From Bradyrhizobium sp. 132 (lineage in GTDB: Bacteria > Pseudomonadota > Alphaproteobacteria > Rhizobiales > Xanthobacteraceae), in NCBI RefSeq assembly GCF_023074185.1, contig NZ_JADPKY010000027.1, positions 1 to 64,000 on the forward strand: a stretch of 64,000 nt of DNA. The letters run 5' to 3'. The position numbers and the translations under genes were made by a program. The stretch's first letter is position 1, and each line of letters opens with the position of its first letter. The notes beneath the pieces are model-generated. The model searched no databases. It saw only the letters and a program-made list of their open reading frames with translations, and was not told the origin of the DNA. This document shows positions 37,159 to 46,169 of the stretch, piece by piece.

Positions 37159-38136
37159 CTACTCCCGCACCCGCTCCAGCTTCTGCAAACATCGCGTCCC
37201 GCGCACCGCCGCCGGCATCTCCTCGTCCGGAAAGCTGGTCTTCCAGTCGGTGACGCCGACCTCGCCGACATAGATGTCGCCTCTAGAATCCAGCGCGATG
37301 CCGTGCGGGGCCAAGAACTTTCCGCTCGCAACGCCGGGGCCTTCCTCGCCGCCGAGCCGCGCGATGCGGTTGCCCTTCGCATCCACGATCGACAGCCGCG
37401 GGCCGAGATTGGGCACCTTGCGGTTGACGGCGAGGCCGGGGCCGAGTTCCCCGATGACGAAGGTCGGGGTTTTGCCGCCGCCGCAACAGCACAGCGCGCA
37501 GGGGCGGTGCAGATTGTTCCACTGCGTCTCGTACCTGCCGTTGCCGTCGAACACCTGCACGCGGTGGTTCTCACGGTCGGCGACATAGACAAAACCGTCG
37601 GAGTCGGTGGCGATGTTGTGCACGATGTTGAACTGGCCGGGATCGGTGCCGGGCTCACCCCAGCTCTTCATCAGCTTGCCATCGGGCGTGAACTTGTGCA
37701 CGCGCGCATTGCCATAGCCGTCGGAGACATAGATTTCGCCCTTCGGCGACAGCGCGGTGTGGGTGCAGCGGTGGAAGGGATCGCCGCTCATGAACGGTGA
37801 TGGTTTTTCGGGAATGCCGATCGTCAGGAGCACCTTGCCGTCGGTGGTGCATTTGCGCACGGTGTGGTCGCCGTCGTCGGTGCAATAGAGATTGTCGTCG
37901 GCATCGATGTGCAGGCCATGGGCGCGCGAGAACAGACCTTCGCCCCAACTGCCGAGAAAACTGCCCTCGCGGTCCAGTACGACCATCGGATGGGCCCCGC
38001 GATTGAAGACGTAGGCGCGGTCCTTGCTGTCGACCGCGACCGAAGCGACGTCGGTGAGCTGCCATCCGTCGGGAAGTTTCGCGAAGTTTTCGACGACGCG
38101 GTAGCGATGTTCGCCGGTGCCGAGAATGGCTGGCAT
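37159..38136 (-). CDS. NHL-repeat beta-propeller protein
   Basis: A 325-residue protein made of NHL repeats, similar to peptidyl-alpha-hydroxyglycine lyase-like proteins. Blade strings are AHGLHIDADDNLYCTD, HTALSPKGEIYVSDG, VHNIATDSDGFVYVADRENHRVQVF and PHGIALDSRGDIYVGE. A cysteine cluster CALCCCGGG sits near residues 212-220 and is unusual. GGAAGGG precedes the ATG at 38136. No signal peptide is seen. It ends a block of three minus-strand genes with the monooxygenase and DUF2855 genes. Confidence 0.85.
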   Translation of the reverse strand: MPAILGTGEHRYRVVENFAKLPDGWQLTDVASVAVDSKDRAYVFNRGAHPMVVLDREGSFLGSWGEGLFSRAHGLHIDADDNLYCTDDGDHTVRKCTTDGKVLLTIGIPEKPSPFMSGDPFHRCTHTALSPKGEIYVSDGYGNARVHKFTPDGKLMKSWGEPGTDPGQFNIVHNIATDSDGFVYVADRENHRVQVFDGNGRYETQWNNLHRPCALCCCGGGKTPTFVIGELGPGLAVNRKVPNLGPRLSIVDAKGNRIARLGGEEGPGVASGKFLAPHGIALDSRGDIYVGEVGVTDWKTSFPDEEMPAAVRGTRCLQKLERVRE

Positions 38137-38197
38137 GGGTGGTCCCTTCCTATAGCTATTTCTGTCGTGCTCGTTTGCATCCGCAATGACGAGAGGC

Positions 38198-39967
38198 TCA
38201 AGTTGCGCCCGCCTCACGCGCCAAAATCCCTTCCTCGATCGCCTTGATCTGGAGTGCGAGATATTTCGAGTTGATCCGGCATTGTGCGAGGCTGCCGGCG
38301 ATGAACCAGAGGCCGGGCTGCCTGGTGCGCGCATACATGTTGCGCAGCTCGAGGCCGTCGCCAAAGCCCCAGACCGGGCCGACCCGGTCGGCGACGTGGT
38401 CGCCGAACAGTTTCCGCACCATATATTCCTGCGTCTTGTAACCGGTCGAGAGCACGATCAGGTCGGCCGGAAGGGTCGTGCCATCCTTCATTCGCGCGCC
38501 CTCGGTGACGAAACCCTCGATATCGGAAAACTGCCTGAGCTTGATCGCGCCTTCGGCGATCAGGTTGGAGCATCCGACGTTGAAGTAATAGCCGCCGCCG
38601 CGGGTGAGGTATTTGAACTGCCAGCCGGTGCCGGCCTCGCCGAAATCGAGCCTGAAGCCGACGCGGGAGAGTCCGTCGAGCAGCTCCTTGTCGAGCTCCT
38701 TCGACTGCTCCGTCAGCATCACATGGGTCTTCTTCGCGAGCGGCGTCGGCATCGAGGTCGCGATCAGATCATTGTCCTCGAGCGTGCCTTCGTTGTAGGT
38801 GGCATAAGCAAGTTGGGCCGACGGCTCGATATTGGTGACGAGCGTGGGTGAACGCTGCACCAGCGTCACTTCCGCGCCACTGGAGTGGAGATCCTGCGCG
38901 ATGTCGTGGCCGCTGTTGCCGGTGCCGATGACGATGGCGCGCCTGCCTGTCCAGTTCTCGCCGTCCTCGTAGCGGCTCGAATGCAGCAGCGTGCCCTTGA
39001 AGTTATCGAGGGTCGGAATAACAGGCACATTTGCGATGCCGCTGACGCCGGTCGCCATCACCACATGGCGCGGATGCATGATGCGCTTGCTGCCGTTGGC
39101 GTGCCGCAGTGTGACCGTCCAGTGGCCTTTTGCATCGTCGTAGGCGCCGCCCTCGAATTCGGTGCCGGTCCAGAAGTTCAGCTCCATCGCATCGACGTAA
39201 GCTTCGAACCAGTTGGCGAGTTTGTCCTTGGGGATATAGGTCGGCCAGCTCGGCGGAAACGGCATGTAGGGCAAATGATTGACCTGCACCTGGTTATGCA
39301 GGGTCAGCGCGTGATAGCGCTTGCGCCAATTGTCCCCGATCCGCGCCTCGCGATCGACGATCAGGGTGTCGACTCCCAACTGCTTCAACCTTGCCGCAAT
39401 CGCAAGGCCGGCCTGGCCGCCGCCGACCACCAGCACGACGGGATCGCGATTAGTGTAGTCGCGCGAGGCGTTGCGCAGGTCGAGCCAGTTCGGTCCACGG
39501 AAGTCGCGCGAATAGGCCTGGCCGCGCGGCCGCGAGGTGCCGATCTGTTCCTCGAACCCTTTGAGCTCGTCGAGCGCGGTGAGTAGCGTCCACGCTTTCA
39601 ACGGGTCGCCGTCGGCAGCGTCGGGCATAAGCCTGACGATGCCGCTGCCGCGTCCCAGTACGGTTTCGAAATTGAAGATTGCTTCGATATTGTTGGTGCC
39701 GGCGCGCGTCACCCAGCGCGGCGGCGCACGGTTCGGTGCGATCTTGAAGCTGCCCGGCGCGACCTTTGCCGCAAGCGTTGTCAGCTCCCGCTTGATCGAG
39801 TCGCCACCTGCGATAGTTTGCAGGTTCCAGCTCAGTGCCAGCACGTCGCGCCAATAGCTTTCGACCAGGAACAGCCCATCCAGCGTGCCGGCCTCACCCA
39901 GCGTGCGCTCGAACTGATCAAGCCAGGCTTGCGCAGATGCATAAATATCCTTGGTCTTGTCGAGCAT
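38198..39967 (-). CDS. FAD-dependent monooxygenase with NTF2-like N-terminal domain
   Basis: A 589-residue protein. The first 150 residues look like an NTF2/SnoaL-type domain (FETVLGRGSGIVRLMPD). The rest is flavin monooxygenase: FAD site VVGGGQAGLAIAARL (about 180-194), NADPH site VIGTGNSGHDIAQDL, and a Baeyer-Villiger/FMO-like FKGTLLHSSRY. It probably oxygenates a small hydrophobic compound in the cytoplasm. The substrate is unknown. It is cotranscribed-looking with the NHL gene (61 bases apart). Confidence 0.87.
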   Translation of the reverse strand: MLDKTKDIYASAQAWLDQFERTLGEAGTLDGLFLVESYWRDVLALSWNLQTIAGGDSIKRELTTLAAKVAPGSFKIAPNRAPPRWVTRAGTNNIEAIFNFETVLGRGSGIVRLMPDAADGDPLKAWTLLTALDELKGFEEQIGTSRPRGQAYSRDFRGPNWLDLRNASRDYTNRDPVVLVVGGGQAGLAIAARLKQLGVDTLIVDREARIGDNWRKRYHALTLHNQVQVNHLPYMPFPPSWPTYIPKDKLANWFEAYVDAMELNFWTGTEFEGGAYDDAKGHWTVTLRHANGSKRIMHPRHVVMATGVSGIANVPVIPTLDNFKGTLLHSSRYEDGENWTGRRAIVIGTGNSGHDIAQDLHSSGAEVTLVQRSPTLVTNIEPSAQLAYATYNEGTLEDNDLIATSMPTPLAKKTHVMLTEQSKELDKELLDGLSRVGFRLDFGEAGTGWQFKYLTRGGGYYFNVGCSNLIAEGAIKLRQFSDIEGFVTEGARMKDGTTLPADLIVLSTGYKTQEYMVRKLFGDHVADRVGPVWGFGDGLELRNMYARTRQPGLWFIAGSLAQCRINSKYLALQIKAIEEGILAREAGAT

Positions 39968-40043
39968 GCGCGACCTCTTGCCGTCTTCGCGGCGTTTCCT
40001 CTGAGGTCGACGCTATACTGGATAAGCCTACGCCAAAAGCGCT

Positions 40044-41171
40044 TTACCCGAGCAGCGAGAGCATGTGGCCCTGCTCAGGCGGAATACGGCCCTTCAGCGT
40101 GTCGAGGTAGATTTGTCGCACCGCCTCGGGGCCGTGGCTATCGACCACGGTCAGGCTTCTCTCCAGGAGCGACGCAAAGCCGGACCATGCCGTACCAAAA
40201 CGTTGCTCGATGCCGCCCGGGCCCCATTCCTTGGCGCGCTTGCGGATCTGGTCGGGCGCGAAGAACCAGCGCGGTTTGGCACCGGGTAATTCGCCTTCGT
40301 CGGCGTCAGTGGCGCGATGCGTCAATCCGACGCGCACCGAGCATTTCATCCGCTCACCGAAATGTCCGTGCAGTCCGGCGCGCAACGCACTGTTGCCGGC
40401 CATGTCGACAAAGGCGACGGGAACGTCCGGCGGCAGCGACGTCACGCGGTCATAGGTGACGATCTGGTCATAGCGGCCGAGCGACGTGACAAAGTCCGTG
40501 TTCCCGGCCGAGGTCAGTCCGATCACCCTACGGCCGCGCGTGTGCAGGAGATGTGCGAGCCCGAACGCGGTCTTGCTTGAAGCGCTCGACAGCAGCACGG
40601 TCCGCGCGCCGAAATCGTCGTTCTCGGCGAGAAAATCGTCGACCAGGAACGACAGCATGAATAGCGGCCGCAGCAGCGCCTGAAGGTCGCCCTGATGGCC
40701 GGCAAAGGCAGGATCGCCCGTAACGCGGGAATAGAGATTGTAGACCGGCGACACCTGCTTGCGATGCTCGGCGCCGTCACGAAGAGCGCGCTTATTGACG
40801 TCCGCGGCCTCAATGACGAGATGCGTCGCCATCGGGAAATAGCCGAACAGCCGCTCGCCCACGGCGACGTTCGGATGCCTGGAGGCAATCACCTCGCCAA
40901 AGCCCCACACCGGAATGTTGCCAAAACCGTTCGGCGCGGGAAAGAGCTGCCAGTATTTCAACTCGTCGCCCATCACCGCATAAGTAATGTTGTTGGCGGT
41001 GAAGGCGAAGCGCTCGACCTTCACGAGCAGGGCGTCAGGCGGCAGCGCATCCGCGCCGGGAAGCTCGGTCGCGATCACCTTGCACTGGTCGAGGTCATCT
41101 TTCGCAACGACGAAGTCGATCGATGTCATGGCTTTGATCCCGGCTCTGTTCGTCGGCATCTCATCATTCAC
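40044..41171 (-). CDS. DUF2855 protein (MDR-like)
   Basis: A 375-residue protein of the DUF2855 family, which looks like a medium-chain dehydrogenase/reductase without recognised zinc ligands. The N-terminal half has VERFAFTANNITYAVMGDELKYW (split: VERFAFTANNITYA and VMGDELKYW). The nucleotide-binding-like region is VLLSSASSKTAFGLAHLL. It may bind NAD(P) and act on an enol or ketone; the true activity is unknown. The start at 41171 is one of several ATGs without a strong ribosome site. It lies upstream of the monooxygenase in the same direction. Confidence 0.8.
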   Translation of the reverse strand: MNDEMPTNRAGIKAMTSIDFVVAKDDLDQCKVIATELPGADALPPDALLVKVERFAFTANNITYAVMGDELKYWQLFPAPNGFGNIPVWGFGEVIASRHPNVAVGERLFGYFPMATHLVIEAADVNKRALRDGAEHRKQVSPVYNLYSRVTGDPAFAGHQGDLQALLRPLFMLSFLVDDFLAENDDFGARTVLLSSASSKTAFGLAHLLHTRGRRVIGLTSAGNTDFVTSLGRYDQIVTYDRVTSLPPDVPVAFVDMAGNSALRAGLHGHFGERMKCSVRVGLTHRATDADEGELPGAKPRWFFAPDQIRKRAKEWGPGGIEQRFGTAWSGFASLLERSLTVVDSHGPEAVRQIYLDTLKGRIPPEQGHMLSLLG

Positions 41172-41220
41172 CGATGATGCTTTTGCAACAGCAACATAGT
41201 TTAAAACGCCGTTCGGCTGC

Positions 41221-41868
41221 TCAGGCCGTCAGCACGCCCTCGCGCTTTTTCACCGCGCGGTAGTAGCTCCACCACAGATGCGCGGCGGCGCCGCGCAGGG
41301 GACGCCAGGGTTCGGCGAGCGGCACCATCTGCTTCTCCGTCGGCCGCGCCGGCAAACCCAGCCCGATGCGGATGCCTTCCTGCACGGCGAGGTCGCCGGC
41401 CGGCCAGGCGTCGCCATGGCCGAGGCAGAACAGCAGATACACGTCTGCGGTCCAGGGGCCGATGCCGGGCAGCGAAATCAGCGTGTGATGCGCGGCGTCG
41501 GCATCTTCCTCCGCCAGCACGTCGAGGTTCACGCGCTCCGCGATGATCTCGCGCGCAAGATGTTTCAGCGTCTTGATCTTGGCGGCGGACAGACCGAGCC
41601 GCCCTAGCCGGTCGGTGCGGGCGCGGCGCACCGCCTCATGATCGAACGGATCAAACGCTGTGGACAGCCGCCCCCAGATCGCCCCGGCGCTCGCGGTCGA
41701 GAGCTGCTGCCCGCAGATGATATGCGCGATCCCGGCAAAACCCGGCTCGCGCCGCCGCAATGCCGGCATGCCGGCCGTCGCGAGCACCGGCTTGAGCCGC
41801 GGATCGCGCTTGATCAGCGCGTGGACGGCCTCTTCGAGATCGGACTGGGTTTCGAGGTGGATGGTCAT
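41221..41868 (-). CDS. DNA-3-methyladenine glycosylase (AlkA/Mag type)
   Basis: A 215-residue base-excision enzyme that removes alkylated purines from DNA. The helix-hairpin-helix is LPGIGPWTADVYLLF (about residues 133-147). The catalytic aspartate is D159 (PAGDLAVQ). Length is shorter than E. coli AlkA because the N-terminal beta domain is missing, as in Mag-type enzymes. It is divergent from gluQ across a palindromic repeat. Confidence 0.9.
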   Translation of the reverse strand: MTIHLETQSDLEEAVHALIKRDPRLKPVLATAGMPALRRREPGFAGIAHIICGQQLSTASAGAIWGRLSTAFDPFDHEAVRRARTDRLGRLGLSAAKIKTLKHLAREIIAERVNLDVLAEEDADAAHHTLISLPGIGPWTADVYLLFCLGHGDAWPAGDLAVQEGIRIGLGLPARPTEKQMVPLAEPWRPLRGAAAHLWWSYYRAVKKREGVLTA

Positions 41869-41879
41869 TGCTTGCTCAA

Positions 41880-41970
41880 CTCGTCATGCGCGGGCTTGAC
41901 CCGCGCATCCATCTCCTATCGTAACAGAGTCTTGGAAGATGGATGATCGGGTAAGCCCGGCCATGACGAG
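41880..41970. repeat. Palindromic repeat, family B, between alkA-like gene and gluQ
   Basis: Two arms of about 34 bases (41880-41913 and 41937-41970) are near-complements: CTCGTCATG at one end pairs with CATGACGAG at the other, and CATCCATC with GATGGATG. The 23-base centre is unrelated. This is the extragenic palindrome type common in Bradyrhizobium. It ends just before gluQ, so the in-frame ATG at 41963 lies within the repeat. Confidence 0.75.
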
Positions 41971-41980
41971 ATCTGTGCAT

Positions 41981-42853
41981 ATGTCGCCACCCGTTTTCCG
42001 ATTTGCCCCCAGTCCGAACGGCTACCTGCACCTCGGCCACGCCTATTCGGCGCTGTTGAATTCCGACCGCGCGCGCGACGCCGGCGGGCGGCTGTTGCTG
42101 CGGATCGAGGATATCGATGCGACGCGCTGCCGGCCGGAGTTCGAGACGGCGATCTACGAGGACCTCGCCTGGCTCGACATTGCCTGGGAGACGCCGGTGC
42201 GGCGGCAGTCGGAGCATCTCGGCGAGTATCGCGCGGCGCTGGACAGGCTCTCGGCGCTCGGCGTGGTCTATCCCGCCTTCGAAAGCCGCGCCGAGATCGC
42301 AAGGCGGGTTGCGGCCCGCGAAGCGGATGGGCCATGGCCGCGCGATCCCGACGGCGCGCCGCTTTATCCCGGCGACGGAAAATCGCTGTCCGCCGGCGAG
42401 CGCGAGCGGCTCATCGACATCGGTGCGCCTTATGCGCTTCGGCTCGACATGGCGGCCGCCTGCCGCCGCGCCGCCGGCCTGACCTGGAACGAGCTGGGCG
42501 CGGGGCCCGATGGTGAGCGCGGCATCGTCCCGGCGCGGCCAGAAGCCTGGGGCGACGTCATTCTGGCCCGCAAGGAGACCCCGACCAGCTACCATCTGTC
42601 GGTGGTCGTCGACGACGCGCTCCAGGGCGTCAGCGAGATCGTACGGGGCCAGGACCTGTTTCACGCCACCTCGGTGCACCGCCTGCTTCAGATACTGCTC
42701 AGCCTGCCGGAGCCCGCCTACCACCATCACCGGCTGATTTGCGACGAGATGGGGCGGAAGCTGTCGAAATCGACCCGGGCGACCGGTCTGCGCGAGTTGC
42801 GCGCGGCAGACGTCACGCCGGCCGGTATCCGCCGGTTGGTGGGATTAGGTTAA
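41981..42853 (+). CDS. gluQ: Glutamyl-Q tRNA(Asp) synthetase
   Basis: A 290-residue synthetase-like enzyme that attaches glutamate to queuosine in tRNA-Asp. It is a truncated glutamyl-tRNA synthetase catalytic core without the anticodon domain. HIGH-like motif HLGHA is at residues 17-21 and the KMSKS-like motif GRKLSKS is near the C-terminus. The zinc cysteines of the E. coli enzyme are absent here (YPAFESRAEI), as I recall for alphaproteobacterial members. ATG 41981 is preferred because an upstream ATG lies inside a repeat. Confidence 0.92.
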   Translation: MSPPVFRFAPSPNGYLHLGHAYSALLNSDRARDAGGRLLLRIEDIDATRCRPEFETAIYEDLAWLDIAWETPVRRQSEHLGEYRAALDRLSALGVVYPAFESRAEIARRVAAREADGPWPRDPDGAPLYPGDGKSLSAGERERLIDIGAPYALRLDMAAACRRAAGLTWNELGAGPDGERGIVPARPEAWGDVILARKETPTSYHLSVVVDDALQGVSEIVRGQDLFHATSVHRLLQILLSLPEPAYHHHRLICDEMGRKLSKSTRATGLRELRAADVTPAGIRRLVGLG

Positions 42854-42957
42854 GTTTCTCTGGGGGTTAGCCAAACGCCGCCGTGACTCCGGGCGTGCCG
42901 CCATGCCATGCTCGCGCGACGGCCCGGGGTTCGAAGGGGATACTTCGAAGGGGAGTT

Positions 42958-44253
42958 ATGGCGGCGAAAACGCGCGCAGCGCGCACTACGCGGACGTCCA
43001 AGCGAGTGGCTCGGAAGCGGTCAGGGCCGGCCGCCCGGCTGCCTAAGCGCAGCACCAAGGCGGCCAAGCCGGACGTAGTCCAGGCCGCGCTTGCCGCCTT
43101 TGCCCATGAAGTCCGCACCCCCCTGACCGGTATTCTCGCGATCAGCGACCTGCTCGCGACCTCCGATCTCGGCGAGCGGGAACGGCGCTGGGCCGACACG
43201 ATCAAGGCCGGTGCCGAGCATCTGGCCAGCCTTGCCACTCTGTTCGTGGATGCGGCCAGATCCAGCAAGGGGGCCGGCAAGGGGGTCGGGGGTGGAAGCA
43301 CGCTGCGGCAGGATTTGTTCGACCTGCGGACGCTGGCCCGCAACGCCGGCGATTCGCTGGCCGGTCGCGCTGCGGCCAAGGGCCTCCAGGCCGAGGTCGA
43401 CATCTCCGAGAAGCTGCCGGGGCTGGTGGTCGGTGATCCCGTCCGCCTTCGGGCAGCACTCGAGAATCTGATCGACAATGCCGTGAAATTCACCGAGCAC
43501 GGCGGCGTGGCGCTCGCGGTCGCGCCTTGGCGTTCCGCCAAGAGCAAGGACAAGAGCAAGGGCAAAACAAAGGGCAAAGGCAGGGTCGGTGTCGCCTTCG
43601 CGGTGTCCGACAGCGGCATCGGCCTCACCATGGCCGAGATCAAGCGGCTGTTCCGCCCGTTCACCCAGGCCAATGTCACCATCGCCTCGCGCTTCGGCGG
43701 CGCGGGCTTGGGCCTGTCCTCGGTGAAGCAACTGGCGCGCGCGATGGGCGGCGACATCACCGTCGCCCCACGTCGTGGTGGCGGCGCCACCTTCACGCTG
43801 ACGATGTCACTGGACGCGACGGGATCGGGCAAGCCCCGCAAATCGAAGGGCGAAGCCGAGGCGGATGCGGTCGCGGCGCTGCGCGTGCTCAGCGTCGAGG
43901 ACAATCCGTTCGGCCGCGTCGTGCTCAACACCATTTTGACAGAGCTCGGCCATCATGCCGAATTCATCGGGCGCGGCGAAGACGCGGTGAACCGGCTCGC
44001 GCAGGGTGCGTTCGACGCGGTGCTGATGGATATGGTGTTGCCTGGCATCAATGGCGTCGAGGCGATCAGACGGATCCGCACCATGGCAACGCCGCTGGCT
44101 CAGATCCCCATCATCGGGGTGTCCGGTCGCGGCGAGGACGAAGTCGCCTCACGCGAGGCCGGCGCCGACGCTTTTCTGGTCAAGCCTGTGTCTCCGCGGG
44201 CTTTAGCGACTGCGCTGCTTGAAGCGACACGCCGTGAGGAAGCCGCGACTTGA
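42958..44253 (+). CDS. Soluble hybrid histidine kinase with basic N-terminal tail
   Basis: A 431-residue protein. The first 40 residues are very basic and Ala/Lys/Arg-rich (AARTTRTSKRVARKRSG). The kinase then has the H-box FAHEVRTPLTG (H50), N-box NLIDNAVKF, a lysine insert KSKDKSKGKTKGKGR, G1 SDSGIGL, F-box FRPFTQAN and G2 GGAGLGLS. A receiver domain follows (D358 in LMDMVLPG). There are no transmembrane helices and no sensor domain. GGGGAG precedes ATG 42958. Its 3' end overlaps the YihY gene by 74 bases on the other strand. Confidence 0.88.
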   Translation: MAAKTRAARTTRTSKRVARKRSGPAARLPKRSTKAAKPDVVQAALAAFAHEVRTPLTGILAISDLLATSDLGERERRWADTIKAGAEHLASLATLFVDAARSSKGAGKGVGGGSTLRQDLFDLRTLARNAGDSLAGRAAAKGLQAEVDISEKLPGLVVGDPVRLRAALENLIDNAVKFTEHGGVALAVAPWRSAKSKDKSKGKTKGKGRVGVAFAVSDSGIGLTMAEIKRLFRPFTQANVTIASRFGGAGLGLSSVKQLARAMGGDITVAPRRGGGATFTLTMSLDATGSGKPRKSKGEAEADAVAALRVLSVEDNPFGRVVLNTILTELGHHAEFIGRGEDAVNRLAQGAFDAVLMDMVLPGINGVEAIRRIRTMATPLAQIPIIGVSGRGEDEVASREAGADAFLVKPVSPRALATALLEATRREEAAT

Positions 44254-45073
44254 TGATCGCGGCGTTGAGCTCGCCGCCGAAAACGAAGATCGCGGCGATG
44301 AAGTACAGGAACACCAGCGCGATGATCACCGAGGCGAGCCCCGCATACATCGTCACGTAATTGTTGGCGAAGCGCGCCAGATATTGCCCGAACACGATGC
44401 CTGATATCAGCGACGCCACGATGGTGAACACGATGCCGGGCAGGATCTGGAGGAAGCCGCGCCGCCCCGCCGGCAGCCAGGCGTGCAGGATGAGCAGCGC
44501 CACCACCAGCGCGCCCACGGTGATGCCGTAGCGCAGCCAGGTGAGGATGCTCTCGTTGGACTCGACGAACAGCGGAATGTGGCGCCGCGCCGCCTCGATG
44601 AGGAGCGGGCCGAGCACGATCAGGAACGCCATGGCAAGTGCTGTGAAGGCGGCGACCAGCGTGTAGCCGATCGACTCCAGACGTAGCCAGTACCAGCGCC
44701 GCATCTCGACCACCGCATAGGCGCGGTTCAACGCGACCCTGAGTGCCTCGACGCCGTTCGACGCGAAGTAGACCGACAGCACTGCGCCGACGGTCAGTAC
44801 GCCGGAGCGGGTCGTGGTGAGAACGTCGTGCACCTCGCCCGAGATCGAATCGGAGACTTGCTTGGGCCAGACCTGAAGCATCAGGCTTGCGGCCTGGTCC
44901 GCGAGTTCCTTGGAGCCGAAGAAGCCGGCCAGCGAGGTCAGCACGATCAGGAACGGGAACAGCGCCATCAGCGTCGACAGTGCGATGTGGCTCGCGATCG
45001 CCCAGCCATCGTCGGCCAGGAACGTGTAGAACGCGTCCATCACGACGACGTAGATGGTGCGGATCGCCTTCAC
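44180..45073 (-). CDS. YihY/BrkB-type inner-membrane protein
   Basis: A 297-residue protein with six transmembrane helices, including SHIALSTLMALFPFLIVLTSLAGFFG-like N-terminal helices and LYFIAAIFVFGGELNAAII near the C-terminus. The family was once called ribonuclease BN but is now seen as a membrane protein of uncertain function. Its last 25 codons lie antisense to the end of the hybrid kinase gene. Confidence 0.87.
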   Translation of the reverse strand: MKAIRTIYVVVMDAFYTFLADDGWAIASHIALSTLMALFPFLIVLTSLAGFFGSKELADQAASLMLQVWPKQVSDSISGEVHDVLTTTRSGVLTVGAVLSVYFASNGVEALRVALNRAYAVVEMRRWYWLRLESIGYTLVAAFTALAMAFLIVLGPLLIEAARRHIPLFVESNESILTWLRYGITVGALVVALLILHAWLPAGRRGFLQILPGIVFTIVASLISGIVFGQYLARFANNYVTMYAGLASVIIALVFLYFIAAIFVFGGELNAAIIKSRLPHGVSLQAAQSLKPAETQA

Positions 45074-45277
45074 GCGCCACCTACACTGCTGTTGCCACTT
45101 CTTCTTGCCGCGCGCGGGGAGCGCATTCCGGCCTCGCCCCGCAAGCGGGGATCGGCGAGGAGGATGGGCAATTCGCGCAAATCCAGATTCATCCAGCTAG
45201 CTTCTGATATTATTGGCTTAAAAGCCAGATCGGGAACGCCATGGCGGACCGGCGCGCAGGGTGTTATCTACCCTCGG

Positions 45278-45472
45278 ATGGCATCCCTCCTGAGTACTTT
45301 CATCCTGCCGATCGCGGTCGGCGCCGTGGCGTTGGTGCTGCTGCTCGGTCTCATCAACATGATGCGCGGCGGCTCGCCCAACACCTCGCAGAAGCTGATG
45401 CGCTGGCGCGTGCTGCTTCAGTTCGTGGCGATCGTCATCGCGATGCTCGCCGTGTGGGCGATGGGGCGTTAA
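45278..45472 (+). CDS. HIG1-domain small membrane protein
   Basis: A 64-residue twin-transmembrane protein: helix 1 about residues 4-24 (FILPIAVGAVALVLLLGLINM), a short loop with MRGGSPNTSQKLMRWRV, and helix 2 about 45-62. HIG1 proteins accompany respiratory oxidases in alphaproteobacteria and mitochondria. Its stop lies one base before the adenosyltransferase ATG. Confidence 0.82.
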   Translation: MASLLSTFILPIAVGAVALVLLLGLINMMRGGSPNTSQKLMRWRVLLQFVAIVIAMLAVWAMGR

Positions 45473-45473
45473 C

Positions 45474-46046
45474 ATGGTCGTGCTCAACCGCATCTATACG
45501 AAAACCGGTGACGACGGCACGACAGCGCTCGGCTCGGGCGAGCGCCGGCCGAAATACGATCTGCGCATCGAGGCCTATGGCACGGTCGACGAGACCAATG
45601 CTGCGATCGGCGTCGTTCGTCTGTACACAAAGGACGCGTCCGAGCTCGACGCGATGCTCGGGCGGATCCAGAACGATTTGTTCGATCTCGGCGCCGACCT
45701 TGCGGTCCCGGAGCGTGAAGGCAAAGCCGAGCGGCTGCGGGTGGTGGCGAGCCAGGTTGAGCGGCTGGAGCGCGACATCGACGCGCTCAACGACAAGCTG
45801 ATGCCGCTGACTTCCTTCGTGCTGCCGGGCGGGACGCCGGTCGCCGCCTACCTACACGTCGCCCGTACGATTTGCCGCAGGGCGGAACGCGTGATGGTGG
45901 AACTGGCAGCCCGGCCCGGCGAGCCCGTCGGCGCGGCTGGCATCCAGTATATGAACCGTTTGTCCGACTTTCTGTTCGTGGCCAGCCGTGCTGCCAACCA
46001 TGACGGCGCCGGCGACGTGCTCTGGGTTCCCGGGCAGAATCGCTGA
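45474..46046 (+). CDS. Cob(I)alamin adenosyltransferase (PduO type)
   Basis: A 190-residue enzyme that moves the adenosyl group from ATP to cob(I)alamin to make adenosylcobalamin. The ATP site is RIYTKTGDDGTTALGSG near the N-terminus (residues 6-22), followed by YGTVDETNAAIG. The C-terminal helix is VARTICRRAERV. It is translationally close to the HIG1 gene and is followed by etfBA, with a promoter between. Confidence 0.9.
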   Translation: MVVLNRIYTKTGDDGTTALGSGERRPKYDLRIEAYGTVDETNAAIGVVRLYTKDASELDAMLGRIQNDLFDLGADLAVPEREGKAERLRVVASQVERLERDIDALNDKLMPLTSFVLPGGTPVAAYLHVARTICRRAERVMVELAARPGEPVGAAGIQYMNRLSDFLFVASRAANHDGAGDVLWVPGQNR

Positions 46047-46094
46047 CCCATTGAGGGGCATACTTCTGGGGGCAAAATTAGCCCCCTTCGCGCG

Positions 46095-46123
46095 TTGACC
46101 GGGCCTGATCAGGCCTTTAGGTT
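46095..46123 (+). promoter_or_regulatory. Candidate etf promoter with a perfect palindrome in its spacer
   Basis: TTGACC (46095-46100) and TAGGTT (46118-46123) are separated by 17 bases. The spacer contains GGCCTGATCAGGCC (46102-46115), a perfect 14-base palindrome. A dimeric regulator at this place would occlude RNA polymerase. The start codon of etfB is at 46170. Confidence 0.5.
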
Positions 46124-46169
46124 CCGCGCCAGTTGATAACCCCCTCCTGAATTGAGTGAAAGAGGATCG

